Assembly (NCBI GenBank): GCA_963772955.1
Contig: CAVYZF010000009.1
Coordinates: 496,001 to 560,000, forward strand
Origin: Gp6-AA40 sp963772955
GTDB lineage: Bacteria > Acidobacteriota > Vicinamibacteria > Vicinamibacterales > UBA2999
Direction: 5' to 3'
Length of the DNA stretch: 64,000 nt
Position numbers and translations under genes: made by a program. Below the pieces are notes generated by a model. That model was not told where the DNA came from and made no database searches. It saw only the letters and a list, made by a program, of their open reading frames with translations. The stretch's first letter is position 1. Each line of letters begins with the position of its first letter. This document shows positions 1-8,626 of the stretch, in pieces.

Positions 1-342
1 GGGGTGCGTGAAGTCGGGTGCGCGCGACGTCCACACGTGCGGCGTGATGCAGTTCTGGTTGGCGAGCCAGAGCAGCGAGCGCGTGTCGCTGACGACGGGA
101 TGGTGAACCGTGCCGTCTTTCTTCGGCACCTCGACGCGCTCGAGCCACGACGGGAATCCCTTCGACACGTCTTTCTGAATGAACCCCTTGTGCCCGATGC
201 CGGACGGGTAGCGCTCCATCGTGATCGGCCGCCCTTTGATGTGGGGAAGCATGATCGACGCGACGGCCTCGTAGTAGGCCGCCAGCGCACCCTTGGTGAT
301 CCCATCGTCGGGGAACAGCACCTTCTCGGGATGTGTGATCAC
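1..342 (-). CDS. LigD-type NHEJ DNA polymerase/primase domain, 3' end outside the window
   Basis: Reading the minus strand from GTG 342 gives the start of a LigD polymerase (archaeo-eukaryotic primase) domain: residues THPEKVLFP near the start, then GRPITMERYPSG, GHKGFIQKD and SLLWLANQNCIT, all hallmarks of this family. In non-homologous end joining it adds nucleotides at broken ends before ligation. The GTG start overlaps the stop of the upstream ligase gene as GTGA (342-339), which implies translational coupling, or else one LIG-POL protein split by a frameshift. The C-terminal part, including most catalytic acidic residues, lies beyond position 1. Family assignment is secure; whether it is a separate gene is not. 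Confidence 0.85.
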   Translation of the reverse strand, partial: MITHPEKVLFPDDGITKGALAAYYEAVASIMLPHIKGRPITMERYPSGIGHKGFIQKDVSKGFPSWLERVEVPKKDGTVHHPVVSDTRSLLWLANQNCITPHVWTSRAPDFTHP

Positions 343-1251
343 GCACGCTCCCTCACCACTTCGCGAGCGGACTTGTCCGTGCGAATCCCCAGGAGTCGCG
401 GGTGGCGAAGCTTGTCGTGAACCGTCCACTCGATGAAGGCGACCTGGACGACGATCTGTGGCTTCGCCCAATGCGCGCGGAGGCGCGGAAGACCTGTGGC
501 CTTCGTGAATGGACTGCTTGTCGATCTCGATGCGATCGAGCTTCGCGCGGAGGTCCAGGAGCATTTTCGTGTCGAAGCCGGTGCCGACCTTGCCCGCGAA
601 GACGAAGTCGTCTCCCTCGCCCTTCGACTCTCGCTCAGGGCGCCCCGAGCCTGGTCGAGGGGCGAAGTAACCAACAAGGAGTGCGCCGAGACCGACTCGC
701 GCGCCCTGTGGATCGGTGAAGCCGCCCACGACCAGTTCCTGGCTCGCCTCGCACTTCATCTTCAGCCAGTTCGGCGATCGACGATGCTCGTACACCGAGT
801 CGCGGCGTTTCGCGATGACGCCTTCCCAGCCTTCGGCGCATGCGTGCTCCCACGGCTTGTCTTCGTCGAGCGCGGCGACGCGTCGCAGCGGTGCACGAAG
901 GGGCAGCGTCTTCAGCAGCGCGCGCCGTTCGTCGAGCGGGAGGGACATCACGTCGCGCCCATCGATCCAGAGGACATCGAACACGTGATACGCGAGGCCG
1001 CGCGGCTTGTCAGCCTCGCGCGTCGATGCCGGTCCCCACACGCCAGTGACTTCGCCGTCGAGAATCAGCTCTTGTGTGGCAGACCGGCGATGGCGTCGGC
1101 AATGGCCGGGTTGTGCTGTTCGAGCTGGTTGCGTGAGAACAGCTGAACAGTCGCGGCCCTTCTTGAACGCGAGCAGCCGGATGCCATCGAGCTTGCGCTC
1201 GAAGAGCCATTCAGGACCAGTGAAGCGCTTGTCGGTCAGGGTCGCCGCCAT
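339..1251 (-). CDS. ligD: ATP-dependent DNA ligase (LigD ligase domain type), frameshifted
   Basis: This is the ligase partner of the polymerase domain that follows it; it seals double-strand breaks in Ku-dependent NHEJ. The N-terminus has the nucleotidyltransferase core with the adenylated lysine in FERKLDGIRLLAF, followed by LILDGEVTGVWG, AYHVFDVLWIDGRD and EGVIAKRRDS. The OB-fold part carries LVVGGFTDPQGARVG and FAGKVGTGFD, and the end is IEWTVHDKLRHPRLLGIR. Reading it requires three frame changes, near 1150, 1075 and 515, each rejoining conserved family sequence, so I treat them as base-call errors. The start is ATG 1251. No Ku gene is in the window. A second, different ligase lies at 18628-19731. 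Confidence 0.82.
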
Positions 1252-1311
1252 CGGGAACGACCCATTCGGGGAACGATGAGGACACGTGAGGATTGTGCCG
1301 CGGATGAGCGG

Positions 1312-1881
1312 CTACTGGAAGATCTCGCGAAGCTGACAGCGGAAGCCTGGGATGACGTCACCGAGATCGAGGATGTCGCTCTCGGACTCGAGGGTGATGT
1401 TCGCTGCGCCAGCCCGGAACACCTCAACGGTTTTGTCGTCCGGATCGACAACGACAACGAGGAGCACACCCTTCGCCAGATACTCCTCGGTCTTCGCGTG
1501 CACCTCGCTTGTGCGATCGTCTGGCGACAAGACTTCGATCGCCAGGTCAGGCGGACCCTTGACGAATCCGCGTCGCCCTGTCGACGACGGCACGCGCTCG
1601 TTTCGCACAAAAGCGATGTCGGGTCCTCTCACCGTGTCGGGGTTCGTGGCCAGCTTGAAGCCGATCTCTGCGCCGATCACCCCGACCGGGTGTTGCTCGA
1701 GATGACGACTCAGCAGGAAGCCGATCCGCATCACGATTCGCCCGTGATCGAAATTGACCGGGCTCATGCGAACGAGTCGGCCTTCGACCAATTCGTAACG
1801 GTACCCGTCGTCCGGCAGTCGGGCCAGTTCTTCGGCGGTGACCAGGTGAGTGCTCTCGGACATCGCTCGCTTGCTTCGCAT
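1312..1881 (-). CDS. Uma2 family (DUF820) restriction-like endonuclease
   Basis: A 189-residue protein of the Uma2/DUF820 family, which has the PD-(D/E)XK nuclease fold and is expanded in many soil bacteria; its biological role is poorly known. Family marks are YRYELVEGRLVRMSP near the N-terminus, RGPDIAFVR, PPDLAIEVLSPDD and the lysine-containing KTEEYLAKGV, which together supply the acidic and lysine positions of the nuclease site. Translation could also begin six codons downstream at MSESTHLV, a more usual N-terminus. It is a single gene separated from the ligase by 60 bases and preceded by a stretch with short repeats. Confidence 0.85.
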   Translation of the reverse strand: MRSKRAMSESTHLVTAEELARLPDDGYRYELVEGRLVRMSPVNFDHGRIVMRIGFLLSRHLEQHPVGVIGAEIGFKLATNPDTVRGPDIAFVRNERVPSSTGRRGFVKGPPDLAIEVLSPDDRTSEVHAKTEEYLAKGVLLVVVVDPDDKTVEVFRAGAANITLESESDILDLGDVIPGFRCQLREIFQ

Positions 1882-2006
1882 GGCATCTTAGCATCGTCAT
1901 TGCGAAGACTCTGCCGAGCGGATTTGCGAGGGAATCACCGCGGGTCGCTTTAGAGGTCGCAGAACGGGCGCTGCTTTTCGCAGTCGAAGTACGCGACTCT
2001 TGCGAA

Positions 2007-2060
2007 CCCCGGATCCCGGATCCCGAATCCCGGATCCCGGATCCCGGATCCCGAGTCCCG
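2007..2060. repeat. degenerate short tandem repeat (CCCGGAT/GGGATCC units)
   Basis: The intergenic stretch contains about six near-identical heptamer-type units of the form cccggat, with one unit reading cccgaat and one cccgagt. It begins about 125 bases upstream of the Uma2 start and ends 2 bases before the stop of the ADOP permease. No protein is supported here on either strand. It could be a local expansion or one copy of a dispersed intergenic repeat. Confidence 0.7.
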
Positions 2061-2061
2061 G

Positions 2062-4490
2062 TTATTCGTACCTGAGAGCAACCACTGGATTGAGCTGCGT
2101 CGCTCTACGGGCAGGCCAGACGCACGCGGTAACCGAGACGATGACCATCAGCAGCGCGATGGAGAGGAGCACCGCGACTTCACGGCCGTTGGACTGCACC
2201 AGGATGCTGCGCAGAAGCTGCCCGACACCGAAAGCACCGCTCATCCCGATCGTGAGCCCGATCGCGACGAGCACGACGGTGCGCCGGAGAAACAACCAGA
2301 CAACGTCACGCGGCGGTGCGCCAAGCACCATTCGCACGCCGATCTCGCGTGTACGTTGCGTCACCGAGTACGCCATCACCGCATACAGGCCGATCGCAGC
2401 CAGCAGGAGCGCGATACCGGCGAAGACGGCGAACATGCCACCGAAGATTTGATACTGCCAGCGCCGCTGCGCCAGCGCTTCGTCCATCGTTCGGACGTTG
2501 GAGACAGGGAGGTCCGGGTCGAGTTCGAGCACGGCCTTCCGGATCAGGGGCACGGCAGCGGCTGTCTCACCTGATGTGCGCGTGACCACGGCAACGGTGC
2601 GCCCCAGGTCCGGGCCTGTGAAGTAAGGCACGTACACGACCGGGTCCGGTTCGAGACCCTGGATCTCGCGCTGTCGCACCGTCGTGGACACGCCGATGAT
2701 GGTCTGCGACCTGATGTCGATGCCGTTCTGCCGTTCTTCAGTGAGCGTGATCGCGCGGCCCAATCGGATCCTCGCCGTTGAAATACATGTCAACGAAGCG
2801 CTGGTTCACGATCACTCCGCCACGCCCTGGAGTCTCGTCGGCTTCGGTGAAATCGCGGCCGCGCAGCACAGGGATCCCGATCGCGTTGAAGTACGAGGCA
2901 CTCACGCTGACCATCGAGACGGTGGGCTTACGCGCGTTCGGATCGGTACGGCCGTCGATCGTCAGTTCCAGGCCAGCCCCACCACCGAGCGGGAAGTTGC
3001 TCGCGGTCGTGACCGTCTGCGAGCGCTCCGATCCCGCGCAGGCGTTCAGTCAGTCGGCGAGCGAAGTTGTTGCGCAGCTCGGATGTCGGGTACTTCCGAT
3101 CGTTCAGGTTGATCTGCAGCGTCAGGAGGCGGGGCGTTTCGAAGCCGAGGTCGAGGGAATAGAGCACGAGGAAGCTCCGCATCATGAACCCGGCGCCCGC
3201 GAGCAGCACCAGTGTGAGCGCGACCTGCACGACGAGCAGCCCGTTCGTCCAGCGATTCGCCCTGATGCCGCTCGAGCCGGAACGCCCGCCCTCCTTCAGC
3301 ACCTCGTTGAGACTCGTCTTCGACACGTGCAGCGCCGGGGCCAGTCCGAAGATGATGCCGGTGGCAAAGCAGACACCGAAGAAGAAGACCAGGACAGTCG
3401 GGTCGATCGAGAACTCCATCCAATACGGTTTGCCGACGTTCTGAGTCAGTGAATCGAAGAGGCGAACCCCGGCATAGGCCAGCGGCAGCCCGAGGAGCCC
3501 ACCGATTAAAGAAAGCATCAGGCTCTCGACGAGCAACGAACGGATGACACGCGCGCGGCTTGCTCCGAGCGAGAGTCGAACGCCGACTTCTTTCGCACGC
3601 TCCGCCGAACGCGCCAGAAGCAGGTTCGCGACGTTGCTGCAGGCGATCAGCAGGACGAAGCCGACAGCTCCCATCAGCGACCAGAACACGAGCTTGATCT
3701 CGCGCCCGTTCGCGCGCTCGTTGTAGGTCACGATCGTCGGCTCGATGCCTTGATTGGTCTGCGGGTAGTCGCGAGCGAGGCGCCCAGTGATCGTGGCCAG
3801 CTCACTCCGTGCTTGCTGAATGGTGACGCCGTCGGCCAGACGGGCGATGACCTGGTAGTTCCGCACCTGACGGCTCTGGGTGCGGTTGATTGTCGCTGTT
3901 CCGAACGGCAGCCACAGATCGGTGTTCGGCGGAAACTGCATGCCTTGCGGCATCACACCCACGACGGTTGCCGGGAGATCGTTGACCTTGATGGTCTTGC
4001 CGAGCACTCCCTTGTCGCCGGCATAACGGGACTGCCAGACGTTGAATCCGAGAACGACGACAGGTGTAGCGCCGTCGAGATCGTCTTGCGGAATGAATCC
4101 GCGGCCGAGCAGTGCCTGGGCGCCAATCAGCCGGAACATGGTCGCCGAGACGTAGGCGCCGTTGTAACGCTCGGGTGACGTCCCCTGTTCGCTGACGTTG
4201 AATGCCGGTTGCGCCGTCAGCGCGATATCCGAATAGCTCTTTGCCGCCTCTCGCCAATCGAGGAAGTCGTAGTACGACACGCCGGATCGCCGCCCGCGTG
4301 CGTCCTGGGTCCCGATTGCAATGACCTGATCGGGGTTGGGAAACGGAACGCCACGCAGAAGGACGGCGTTGACGAACGTGAAGACGGCGCTGTTGGCGCC
4401 GATGCCAAGTGCCAGCGCGAGGACAGCGACTGCCGTCATCCATCGCCACTTGACGAGCATCCGGGCGGCGTAGCGAATGTCCTGCAGCAT
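2062..4490 (-). CDS. ADOP-type ABC transporter permease (duplicated MacB/FtsX), two frameshifts
   Basis: An integral membrane protein of about 810 residues when bridged, matching the 'acidobacterial duplicated orphan permease' family: two MacB-like periplasmic domains and two FtsX permease domains in one chain. The N-terminus is MLQDIRYAARMLVKWRWMT followed by a TM helix and FTFVNAVLLRG. The middle holds NVANLLLARSAERAKEVGVR and the second half has TREIGVRMVLGAPPRDVVW before the family-typical end VVALRYE. The frame changes near 3017, restoring TTASNFPLGGG, and near 2765, restoring GRAITLTEERQNG. No ATPase is adjacent, as expected for 'orphan' members. The substrate is unknown; relatives act in macrolide or peptide efflux and lipoprotein handling. 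Start ATG 4490. Confidence 0.9.
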
Positions 4491-4505
4491 GGATGCGTCC
4501 TCGCG

Positions 4506-5375
4506 CTAGTCCTCGACAGGTCGTTGGGCCGATTCGATGACCAACACGTCCACCGGGCCGCGTTGTGCGTCGAGTTTCAATCCGAGTTGCTCTTGGACGG
4601 CGGTGAAGAGCGAGACGCTGTCACTAGACGTCGCAGCCTGGGATGCGGTTCCATCTGCGCCGGGCGGTCCTTGCTCGGGCGTCCACGTGAGATCGATGTC
4701 GTAGACACCGCTCAACCCTGTCTTGTCCACCATAGGTCGTCCCGCGAACGGACTGAGATTGCGGGCCAGATCTGACATGGCAACGCCGGTCGTCATCATG
4801 TTGCCGCGCGTGACGCGCGTCCCACAGGTGGGACGGCCGTTGGTGGTCGGCGGTGGCGCTTCACCCTTGGCCTTCGCTGCTGCGAAAAGAGCCGCGCAAT
4901 CCACGCTCGACGCTCGCACCTGTGCGCCGAGCGTGCCGTCTGTGCGGGCGAGGACCACTGCGTAGATCGGAGACTCTCGCGCCTCGTGGCGGACGACCAG
5001 CTTGAACCTGTCGGCCAGCAACGTCCGCAGCATCAGCAGCAGTTCCTGCGGCGGGGCATCGTCTGGTGCCTTCGCCGAGATGTCCCACCGCGTGGTGTTG
5101 ATCCAGTCGGGCCCACCGACGATCTGGTAGTTCTGAACGTTGTAGGCGTTCCGGATGATGTTGCGCAGTGAGTTGTTGCTCACGCTGACGCGGCCGCCTG
5201 GCTGCGCCGGCACCGACGCGTTGTCGCTGGCGGAGACGTTTTCTTTGATCGAAGCGACTTCGAACACAGGAGCCTGAGAAGGCGCCGGTGTCTGTCCGTT
5301 TACGACAACGACAAGACACGATGCCGCCCCCAGGCCCAGACCGAAGAGAACCCCAAGCGTCGTACTTCCGTCCAT
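4506..5375 (-). CDS. TIGR03435 family secreted protein
   Basis: A 289-residue protein of TIGR03435, a family expanded in Acidobacteria and of unknown function. A hydrophobic N-terminal segment (about residues 7-27) followed by TPAPSQAPVFEVASIK suggests export. Diagnostic parts are VFEVASIKEN, LRNIIRNAYNVQNYQIVGGP, ELLLMLRTLLADRFKLVVRH and VYDIDLTWTPEQ, and the C-terminus has LFTAVQEQLGLKLDAQRGPV. The gene is intact and lies 15 bases upstream of the ADOP permease on the same strand, so the two are probably co-transcribed, an association common in this phylum. Confidence 0.92.
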   Translation of the reverse strand: MDGSTTLGVLFGLGLGAASCLVVVVNGQTPAPSQAPVFEVASIKENVSASDNASVPAQPGGRVSVSNNSLRNIIRNAYNVQNYQIVGGPDWINTTRWDISAKAPDDAPPQELLLMLRTLLADRFKLVVRHEARESPIYAVVLARTDGTLGAQVRASSVDCAALFAAAKAKGEAPPPTTNGRPTCGTRVTRGNMMTTGVAMSDLARNLSPFAGRPMVDKTGLSGVYDIDLTWTPEQGPPGADGTASQAATSSDSVSLFTAVQEQLGLKLDAQRGPVDVLVIESAQRPVED

Positions 5376-5426
5376 GCCACCAATAACGGCCGGCGACGAG
5401 AACGGTTAACAGTTCAGGAGGCGTGA

Positions 5427-5615
5427 ATGAAGGTCGAGTGCAGGTTGTTTCAGAGCACGACGAAGTCGTGGGACTTGTTGATCGAGGAAGCCACGGCATT
5501 CGCGACGTCGAAGGGTCGCGAACGCCTGATCAACATTTCAGTGTCGGCAGCCGGAGGATCAGACGCCTTCGGCATCGGCGCCAAGGGTGCGATCTTCGTC
5601 TGGTACTGGGAATAG
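5427..5615 (+). CDS. small hypothetical protein (62 aa)
   Basis: A short ORF that I consider real because ATG 5427 is preceded at the right distance by a strong ribosome binding site (aggaggcgtga), and because the product has a balanced composition with a hydrophobic C-terminal half ending AKGAIFVWYWE, unlike the shadow ORFs around it. It has no cysteine cluster beyond CRLF near the start and no membrane helix. It is divergent from the TIGR03435 gene and convergent with the dioxygenase, 5 bases away. I cannot assign a function. Confidence 0.6.
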   Translation: MKVECRLFQSTTKSWDLLIEEATAFATSKGRERLINISVSAAGGSDAFGIGAKGAIFVWYWE

Positions 5616-5620
5616 ATATT

Positions 5621-6403
5621 TCAGAGCCGCCATCGTCCCCGGCCCGACCCACGCGGAGCTGGGTCGCCGGGGCGCATACCGACTGTAAAGCTGGCGGCGT
5701 AGCCCTGGCCACGTTCCGTCACCGGCAAGGTGAGCTGTTTACCGCCGTCGCGGAAGATGCCGTCGCTGTCGTTTCGCATCCGCTGACCGGTGTGCGTCGA
5801 GTACGGGGCGCTCGCATGAACGCGATCGGTCAGGCGCTCGTCGAAGTAGAACTGCGACGTGAATTCGTACGCGGCCGACGAATTCGCCGCGGTGCGTACC
5901 TTGAAGTGGATGTGGACGGCGCGACCGGGATACCAGCCGGGATAGATCGTGGTGAACCGCACGTTGCCGCTCGCGTCAGTGACCTGATGACCGCGGAGGA
6001 ACGTCTGCGCGCTGGTGCTGTTTCGGCGATCGTTCGCGTCGGAATACCTGCCCACCGCGTCGCAGTGCCAGATGTCCACCTGCGCTCCCGCCAGCGGAGA
6101 ACAGGTCCCGGCAGCACTCACCTGTGCAATCGACAGCGCGAGCTCGAGCGGTGCACCCGCGCTGACGGCGCCGGTTCGTGAATCCGAGCGCACATCCGAT
6201 CGCAGCAGCTTTTCATCGACGAAGAAGGGCCCTTCTGTCTGCTGCGGATGCACGACGCAACTGGGGACAACTGTCGAAGGTTCGCGCGTCCCGGTCTGCG
6301 CCGCGGCGCGATGCGCCAGCGATGCAGCCGCTGCCGCGCCAAAGAAAGCGACCAGTTCCCGTCGAGTCAGAATCCGGCCCACCGGTCGCTCGTCGTCATG
6401 CAT
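5621..6403 (-). CDS. secreted intradiol ring-cleavage dioxygenase family protein
   Basis: A 260-residue protein of the intradiol dioxygenase fold (catechol or protocatechuate dioxygenases; non-haem Fe(III) enzymes that split aromatic rings between the hydroxyls). TRRELVAFFGAAAAASLA near the N-terminus looks like a twin-arginine signal, so the enzyme is probably exported. The family signature TEGPFFVDE is present, followed by VDIWHCDAVGRYSD (first Tyr ligand) and GWYPGRAVHIHFKV (second Tyr and two His ligands), so the iron site appears complete. Substrate is unknown; exported members act on catechols or lignin-like aromatics. The cupin gene starts upstream on the same strand with a 9-base gap, so the two are probably an operon. 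Confidence 0.9.
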   Translation of the reverse strand: MHDDERPVGRILTRRELVAFFGAAAAASLAHRAAAQTGTREPSTVVPSCVVHPQQTEGPFFVDEKLLRSDVRSDSRTGAVSAGAPLELALSIAQVSAAGTCSPLAGAQVDIWHCDAVGRYSDANDRRNSTSAQTFLRGHQVTDASGNVRFTTIYPGWYPGRAVHIHFKVRTAANSSAAYEFTSQFYFDERLTDRVHASAPYSTHTGQRMRNDSDGIFRDGGKQLTLPVTERGQGYAASFTVGMRPGDPAPRGSGRGRWRL

Positions 6404-6412
6404 GTCTCTCTG

Positions 6413-6892
6413 TTACTTCGGCAGCGTCGCACCCTCGGCGAGTGCGATGTCGATCGCGATCCGGTCGGTGCCTTTGACCGCGCGCGACTTGTGTCCCTGA
6501 CCGGTCGTGTCTTCGGCCAGCAGGATGTGTCCCGGACCGAATCGCATCGTCTTGCCGCCTTCGAGCTCGATCTCGCTTTCGCCGCTCAGCGTGATCACGA
6601 GCTGCCGCCGCGGCGCCGTATGCCAATCGAGGTTGTAAGCGGGAGTCGTGTGCCGGAACTGCAGATTGGTGACCGGAATCGATCCAGTCAACTCGCTACC
6701 GGCATCGCGCGGCTTCATCGGAAGCGTGATCTCTTCCGCTTTCGTCTTTCCGTCGGGTCCGGTGTAAATCCGCGTGACCTTCACTGGCGTCTTTCCCTGC
6801 GCGAAGAGCACCTCGGTCCAGCGCGCCCCCGCGACGACGGCGAGCGTTGGAATCCAGCCGAGCATCAGAACGCCGCAAAGAATCTTCTTCAT
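6413..6892 (-). CDS. secreted cupin-domain protein
   Basis: A 159-residue protein with a signal-like N-terminus (MKKILCGVLMLGWIPT followed by hydrophobic residues) and one cupin barrel. The barrel is suggested by HTTPAYNLDWHTAPRRQLVI, GESEIELEGGKTMRFGPG and LLAEDTTGQGHKSR, the usual order of cupin motifs with His candidates for metal. It resembles small acidobacterial cupins of unknown reaction. It lies just upstream of the dioxygenase on the same strand, which suggests a joint role in aromatic or small-molecule oxidation outside the cytoplasm; this is inference from context. Confidence 0.82.
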   Translation of the reverse strand: MKKILCGVLMLGWIPTLAVVAGARWTEVLFAQGKTPVKVTRIYTGPDGKTKAEEITLPMKPRDAGSELTGSIPVTNLQFRHTTPAYNLDWHTAPRRQLVITLSGESEIELEGGKTMRFGPGHILLAEDTTGQGHKSRAVKGTDRIAIDIALAEGATLPK

Positions 6893-6992
6893 GGGCCGCC
6901 ACGCTATCGCAGCGCCTCCGAGGGATCAAGACGCATGTGAAGCTCAGCCAATAAAATCTCGGGTGCGAAGGGCTGCTCTCGCGATTACACCG

Positions 6993-7022
6993 TTACACCA
7001 TAGGTGATATACCATGGTGTAA
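6993..7022. promoter_or_regulatory. perfect inverted repeat, likely VapB/VapBC operator
   Basis: ttacaccat (6993-7001) and atggtgtaa (7014-7022) form a perfect 9-base inverted repeat around a 12-base spacer that is itself nearly symmetric (aggtgatatacc). A third half-site, attacacc, lies just upstream at about 6984. The right arm reaches into the antitoxin ATG. This is the position expected for autorepression by a VapBC complex, which binds inverted repeats over its own promoter or start. Confidence 0.72.
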
Positions 7023-7291
7023 TGCCTCTGAATATCAAGAACACCGAGGTCGAGCGGCTGGCCACGGAAGTCGCCCGGTTGACCGGCGAGTCGAAGACCG
7101 AGGCCATCCGCCGGGCGCTCGAGGAGCGTCGGCGTCGCCTGAAGAGCGCGACGACGAGCGATCGGCGCACGAGGGTCCTCCGGTTTCTCGAGAAGAAGGT
7201 GTGGACGACAGTGCCGCAATCGGAGCTCGGCCGACGGCTCTCGCGAAAAGAGGAAGACGCCATCCTTGGTTACGGTCCGCGCGGCGTATGA
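7022..7291 (+). CDS. vapB: VapB-family antitoxin (Rv0623-like)
   Basis: An 89-residue antitoxin. The N-terminal MPLNIKNTEVERLATEVA followed by TGESKTEAIRRALEERRRRL is the ribbon-helix-helix-like DNA-binding part of the Rv0623/'PSK' family; the C-terminal part, rich in basic residues and ending LSRKEEDAILGYGPRG, would wrap the toxin. I chose ATG 7022 because it sits at the end of the operator palindrome; an in-frame GTG at 7004 would lie inside it. No good ribosome binding site precedes 7022, so the mRNA may be leaderless. The stop overlaps the toxin start as ATGA. Confidence 0.9.
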   Translation: MPLNIKNTEVERLATEVARLTGESKTEAIRRALEERRRRLKSATTSDRRTRVLRFLEKKVWTTVPQSELGRRLSRKEEDAILGYGPRGV

Positions 7292-7674
7292 CGCTCGATT
7301 CCTCGGCGCTCATCGCCGTCCTCTTCGCCGAGTCTGGGTACCTCGATCTCGTGGACCGCATCCTGGAAGCAGACCACGTTCGCGTGGGTGCGCCGACGCT
7401 CGTCGAGGCCAGCCTGGTCCTCAGCGGGCGTCGCCGTACACCCGCCCGCGATGAAGTGGAAGAGCTCGTCAAGGAGATGGGCGTCACCGTCGTGCCATTT
7501 GGCGAACCTGAATGGCGGCTAGCGGTCGCTGCCTTCACGAAGTTCCGACGAGGCCGGCATCCAGCGGCGCTCAACTTCGGCGACTGCCTCGCCTACGCGA
7601 CCGCCAGGTCGCTTGGCGACACGCTGCTGTTCGTGGGCGACGACTTCGCAAAGACCGACATCGCGTCGGCCTGA
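7288..7674 (+). CDS. vapC: VapC-family PIN-domain ribonuclease toxin
   Basis: A 128-residue PIN-domain RNase, full length for the family. The acidic metal-binding set is visible: Asp4 in MTLDSSALIA, Glu40 in PTLVEASLVL, Asp99 in NFGDCLAYA and Asp118/119 in FVGDDFAKT. VapC toxins cut tRNA or rRNA and stop translation until VapB is resynthesised. ATG 7288 overlaps the antitoxin stop by four bases, the usual coupling that keeps toxin synthesis below antitoxin. All catalytic residues are intact, so the pair is probably active. Confidence 0.93.
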   Translation: MTLDSSALIAVLFAESGYLDLVDRILEADHVRVGAPTLVEASLVLSGRRRTPARDEVEELVKEMGVTVVPFGEPEWRLAVAAFTKFRRGRHPAALNFGDCLAYATARSLGDTLLFVGDDFAKTDIASA

Positions 7675-7721
7675 CGGGTGTCGACGCCTGCCTGAAGCGA
7701 TCGCGTCGACGATTCTCACTC

Positions 7722-8207
7722 CTACCAGTAGCCGATCAGGCGACCCGCGCCGATTGCCGTCAGCCACGAGAGGAGCGAGATCGCGCCGAATACGGACAAC
7801 TGGCGTTGCTCCATCGCGGTAAGCGCTCGCACGTCACGCGCCCTCCACGCCGGCAGCCGGCTGAGCGCCGCTACGTTGAGCAGGCCGACGAAGATCGCCG
7901 GGAACTTGATCAGGAGGAACGGATTGCCGACGTACTCGCTGCCGTTGGTCGAGATCAGGCAGAGACCGCTCGTCGCCGCGACGAGGAAACCGATCATCGC
8001 GATTGGCACGGTGGGCCGGGCGATCGATGCGAGCGGGACGCTTGGCCATAGTCCCAGCAGCCGCAGGTCGAGGAGGAGGACGGCGCCGAAGAGCGATGAG
8101 ACGCCGAGGATGTGCGTCAGGTTGACGATGCCGTAGGCCCAGACTCCGGCGTTACGCATGGCGTGGCCAAGGGAGGAACCCTCGAGCCACGCCAATAAAT
8201 CGGCCAC
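7722..8207 (-). CDS. DUF6644-like integral membrane protein
   Basis: A protein of about 161 residues with four to five predicted TM segments. The N-terminus LLAWLEGSSLG followed by GIVNLTHILGVSSLFGAVLL and DLRLLGLWP matches the DUF6644 type of acidobacterial membrane protein. The reading frame stays open to 8285, but GTG 8207 gives the expected N-terminus and avoids overlapping the DUF6152 gene. Function is unknown. Pairing with a secreted DUF6152 protein upstream recurs near 51-53 kb, which suggests they work together, perhaps around a metal or redox cofactor (inference). Confidence 0.72.
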   Translation of the reverse strand: MADLLAWLEGSSLGHAMRNAGVWAYGIVNLTHILGVSSLFGAVLLLDLRLLGLWPSVPLASIARPTVPIAMIGFLVAATSGLCLISTNGSEYVGNPFLLIKFPAIFVGLLNVAALSRLPAWRARDVRALTAMEQRQLSVFGAISLLSWLTAIGAGRLIGYW

Positions 8208-8242
8208 GTTGCGTGTGAATGCCGCGTGCGACTGGTGGACGG

Positions 8243-8614
8243 CTACTTGCGATCGGGATAGACGTTGAAGGTCTTCCCGTTCCACGTCACGCGCTCGGTC
8301 TTGACCTCGAACTTCTTCAGGTCCTTGTTGCGGTGCCCGTGAATCGTGACCTGCGCGCCAACCGGGATCACGCCTTCCTTGAGGCCGGAGTTAGCCGTGC
8401 GAGCTCCCGGCGCCAGCGTGATGTCCCATATCTGTCCTTCAGAGCGAACCTTCATCGTCGCGTGCGGACCGGCGAGGCTCACGCCGCTCTCAACGGTGCC
8501 TTTGAGTTCGAACTCTTCCTCTCCATTGCCGGCCCACCCATGGTGCGCGGCGACCGGAAGGGCAGCGATCGCCAGCGCGGCGGCGACGATCAACGGAATG
8601 AAACGCACATGCAT
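8243..8614 (-). CDS. DUF6152 family secreted protein
   Basis: A 123-residue protein with a clear signal peptide (about residues 1-23, ending LPVAA) directly followed by His24-His25 (HHGWAGN). The body is a small beta-rich domain with GTVESGVSLAGPHATMKV and WNGKTFNVYPD, matching DUF6152. The start is supported by aaggaggtagcc before ATG 8614. Function is unknown. The His pair at the predicted mature N-terminus is shared with the paralogues at 52997 and 62156 and could bind copper. The DUF6644-like gene follows on the same strand. Confidence 0.85.
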   Translation of the reverse strand: MHVRFIPLIVAAALAIAALPVAAHHGWAGNGEEEFELKGTVESGVSLAGPHATMKVRSEGQIWDITLAPGARTANSGLKEGVIPVGAQVTIHGHRNKDLKKFEVKTERVTWNGKTFNVYPDRK

Positions 8615-8626
8615 GGCTACCTCCTT

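Noticed and set aside
2007..2060. CRISPR-like array
   Set aside because: Repeat units are about 7 bases with no spacers; it is a simple tandem repeat.
2000..2452. 150-codon plus-strand ORF
   Set aside because: It begins in the tandem repeat and is antisense to the well-conserved C-terminus of the ADOP permease; the residue pattern is a shadow.
6993..7022. rho-independent terminator
   Set aside because: The palindrome is A/T-rich, has no T-tract, and lies at the start of vapB, so an operator is the better reading.
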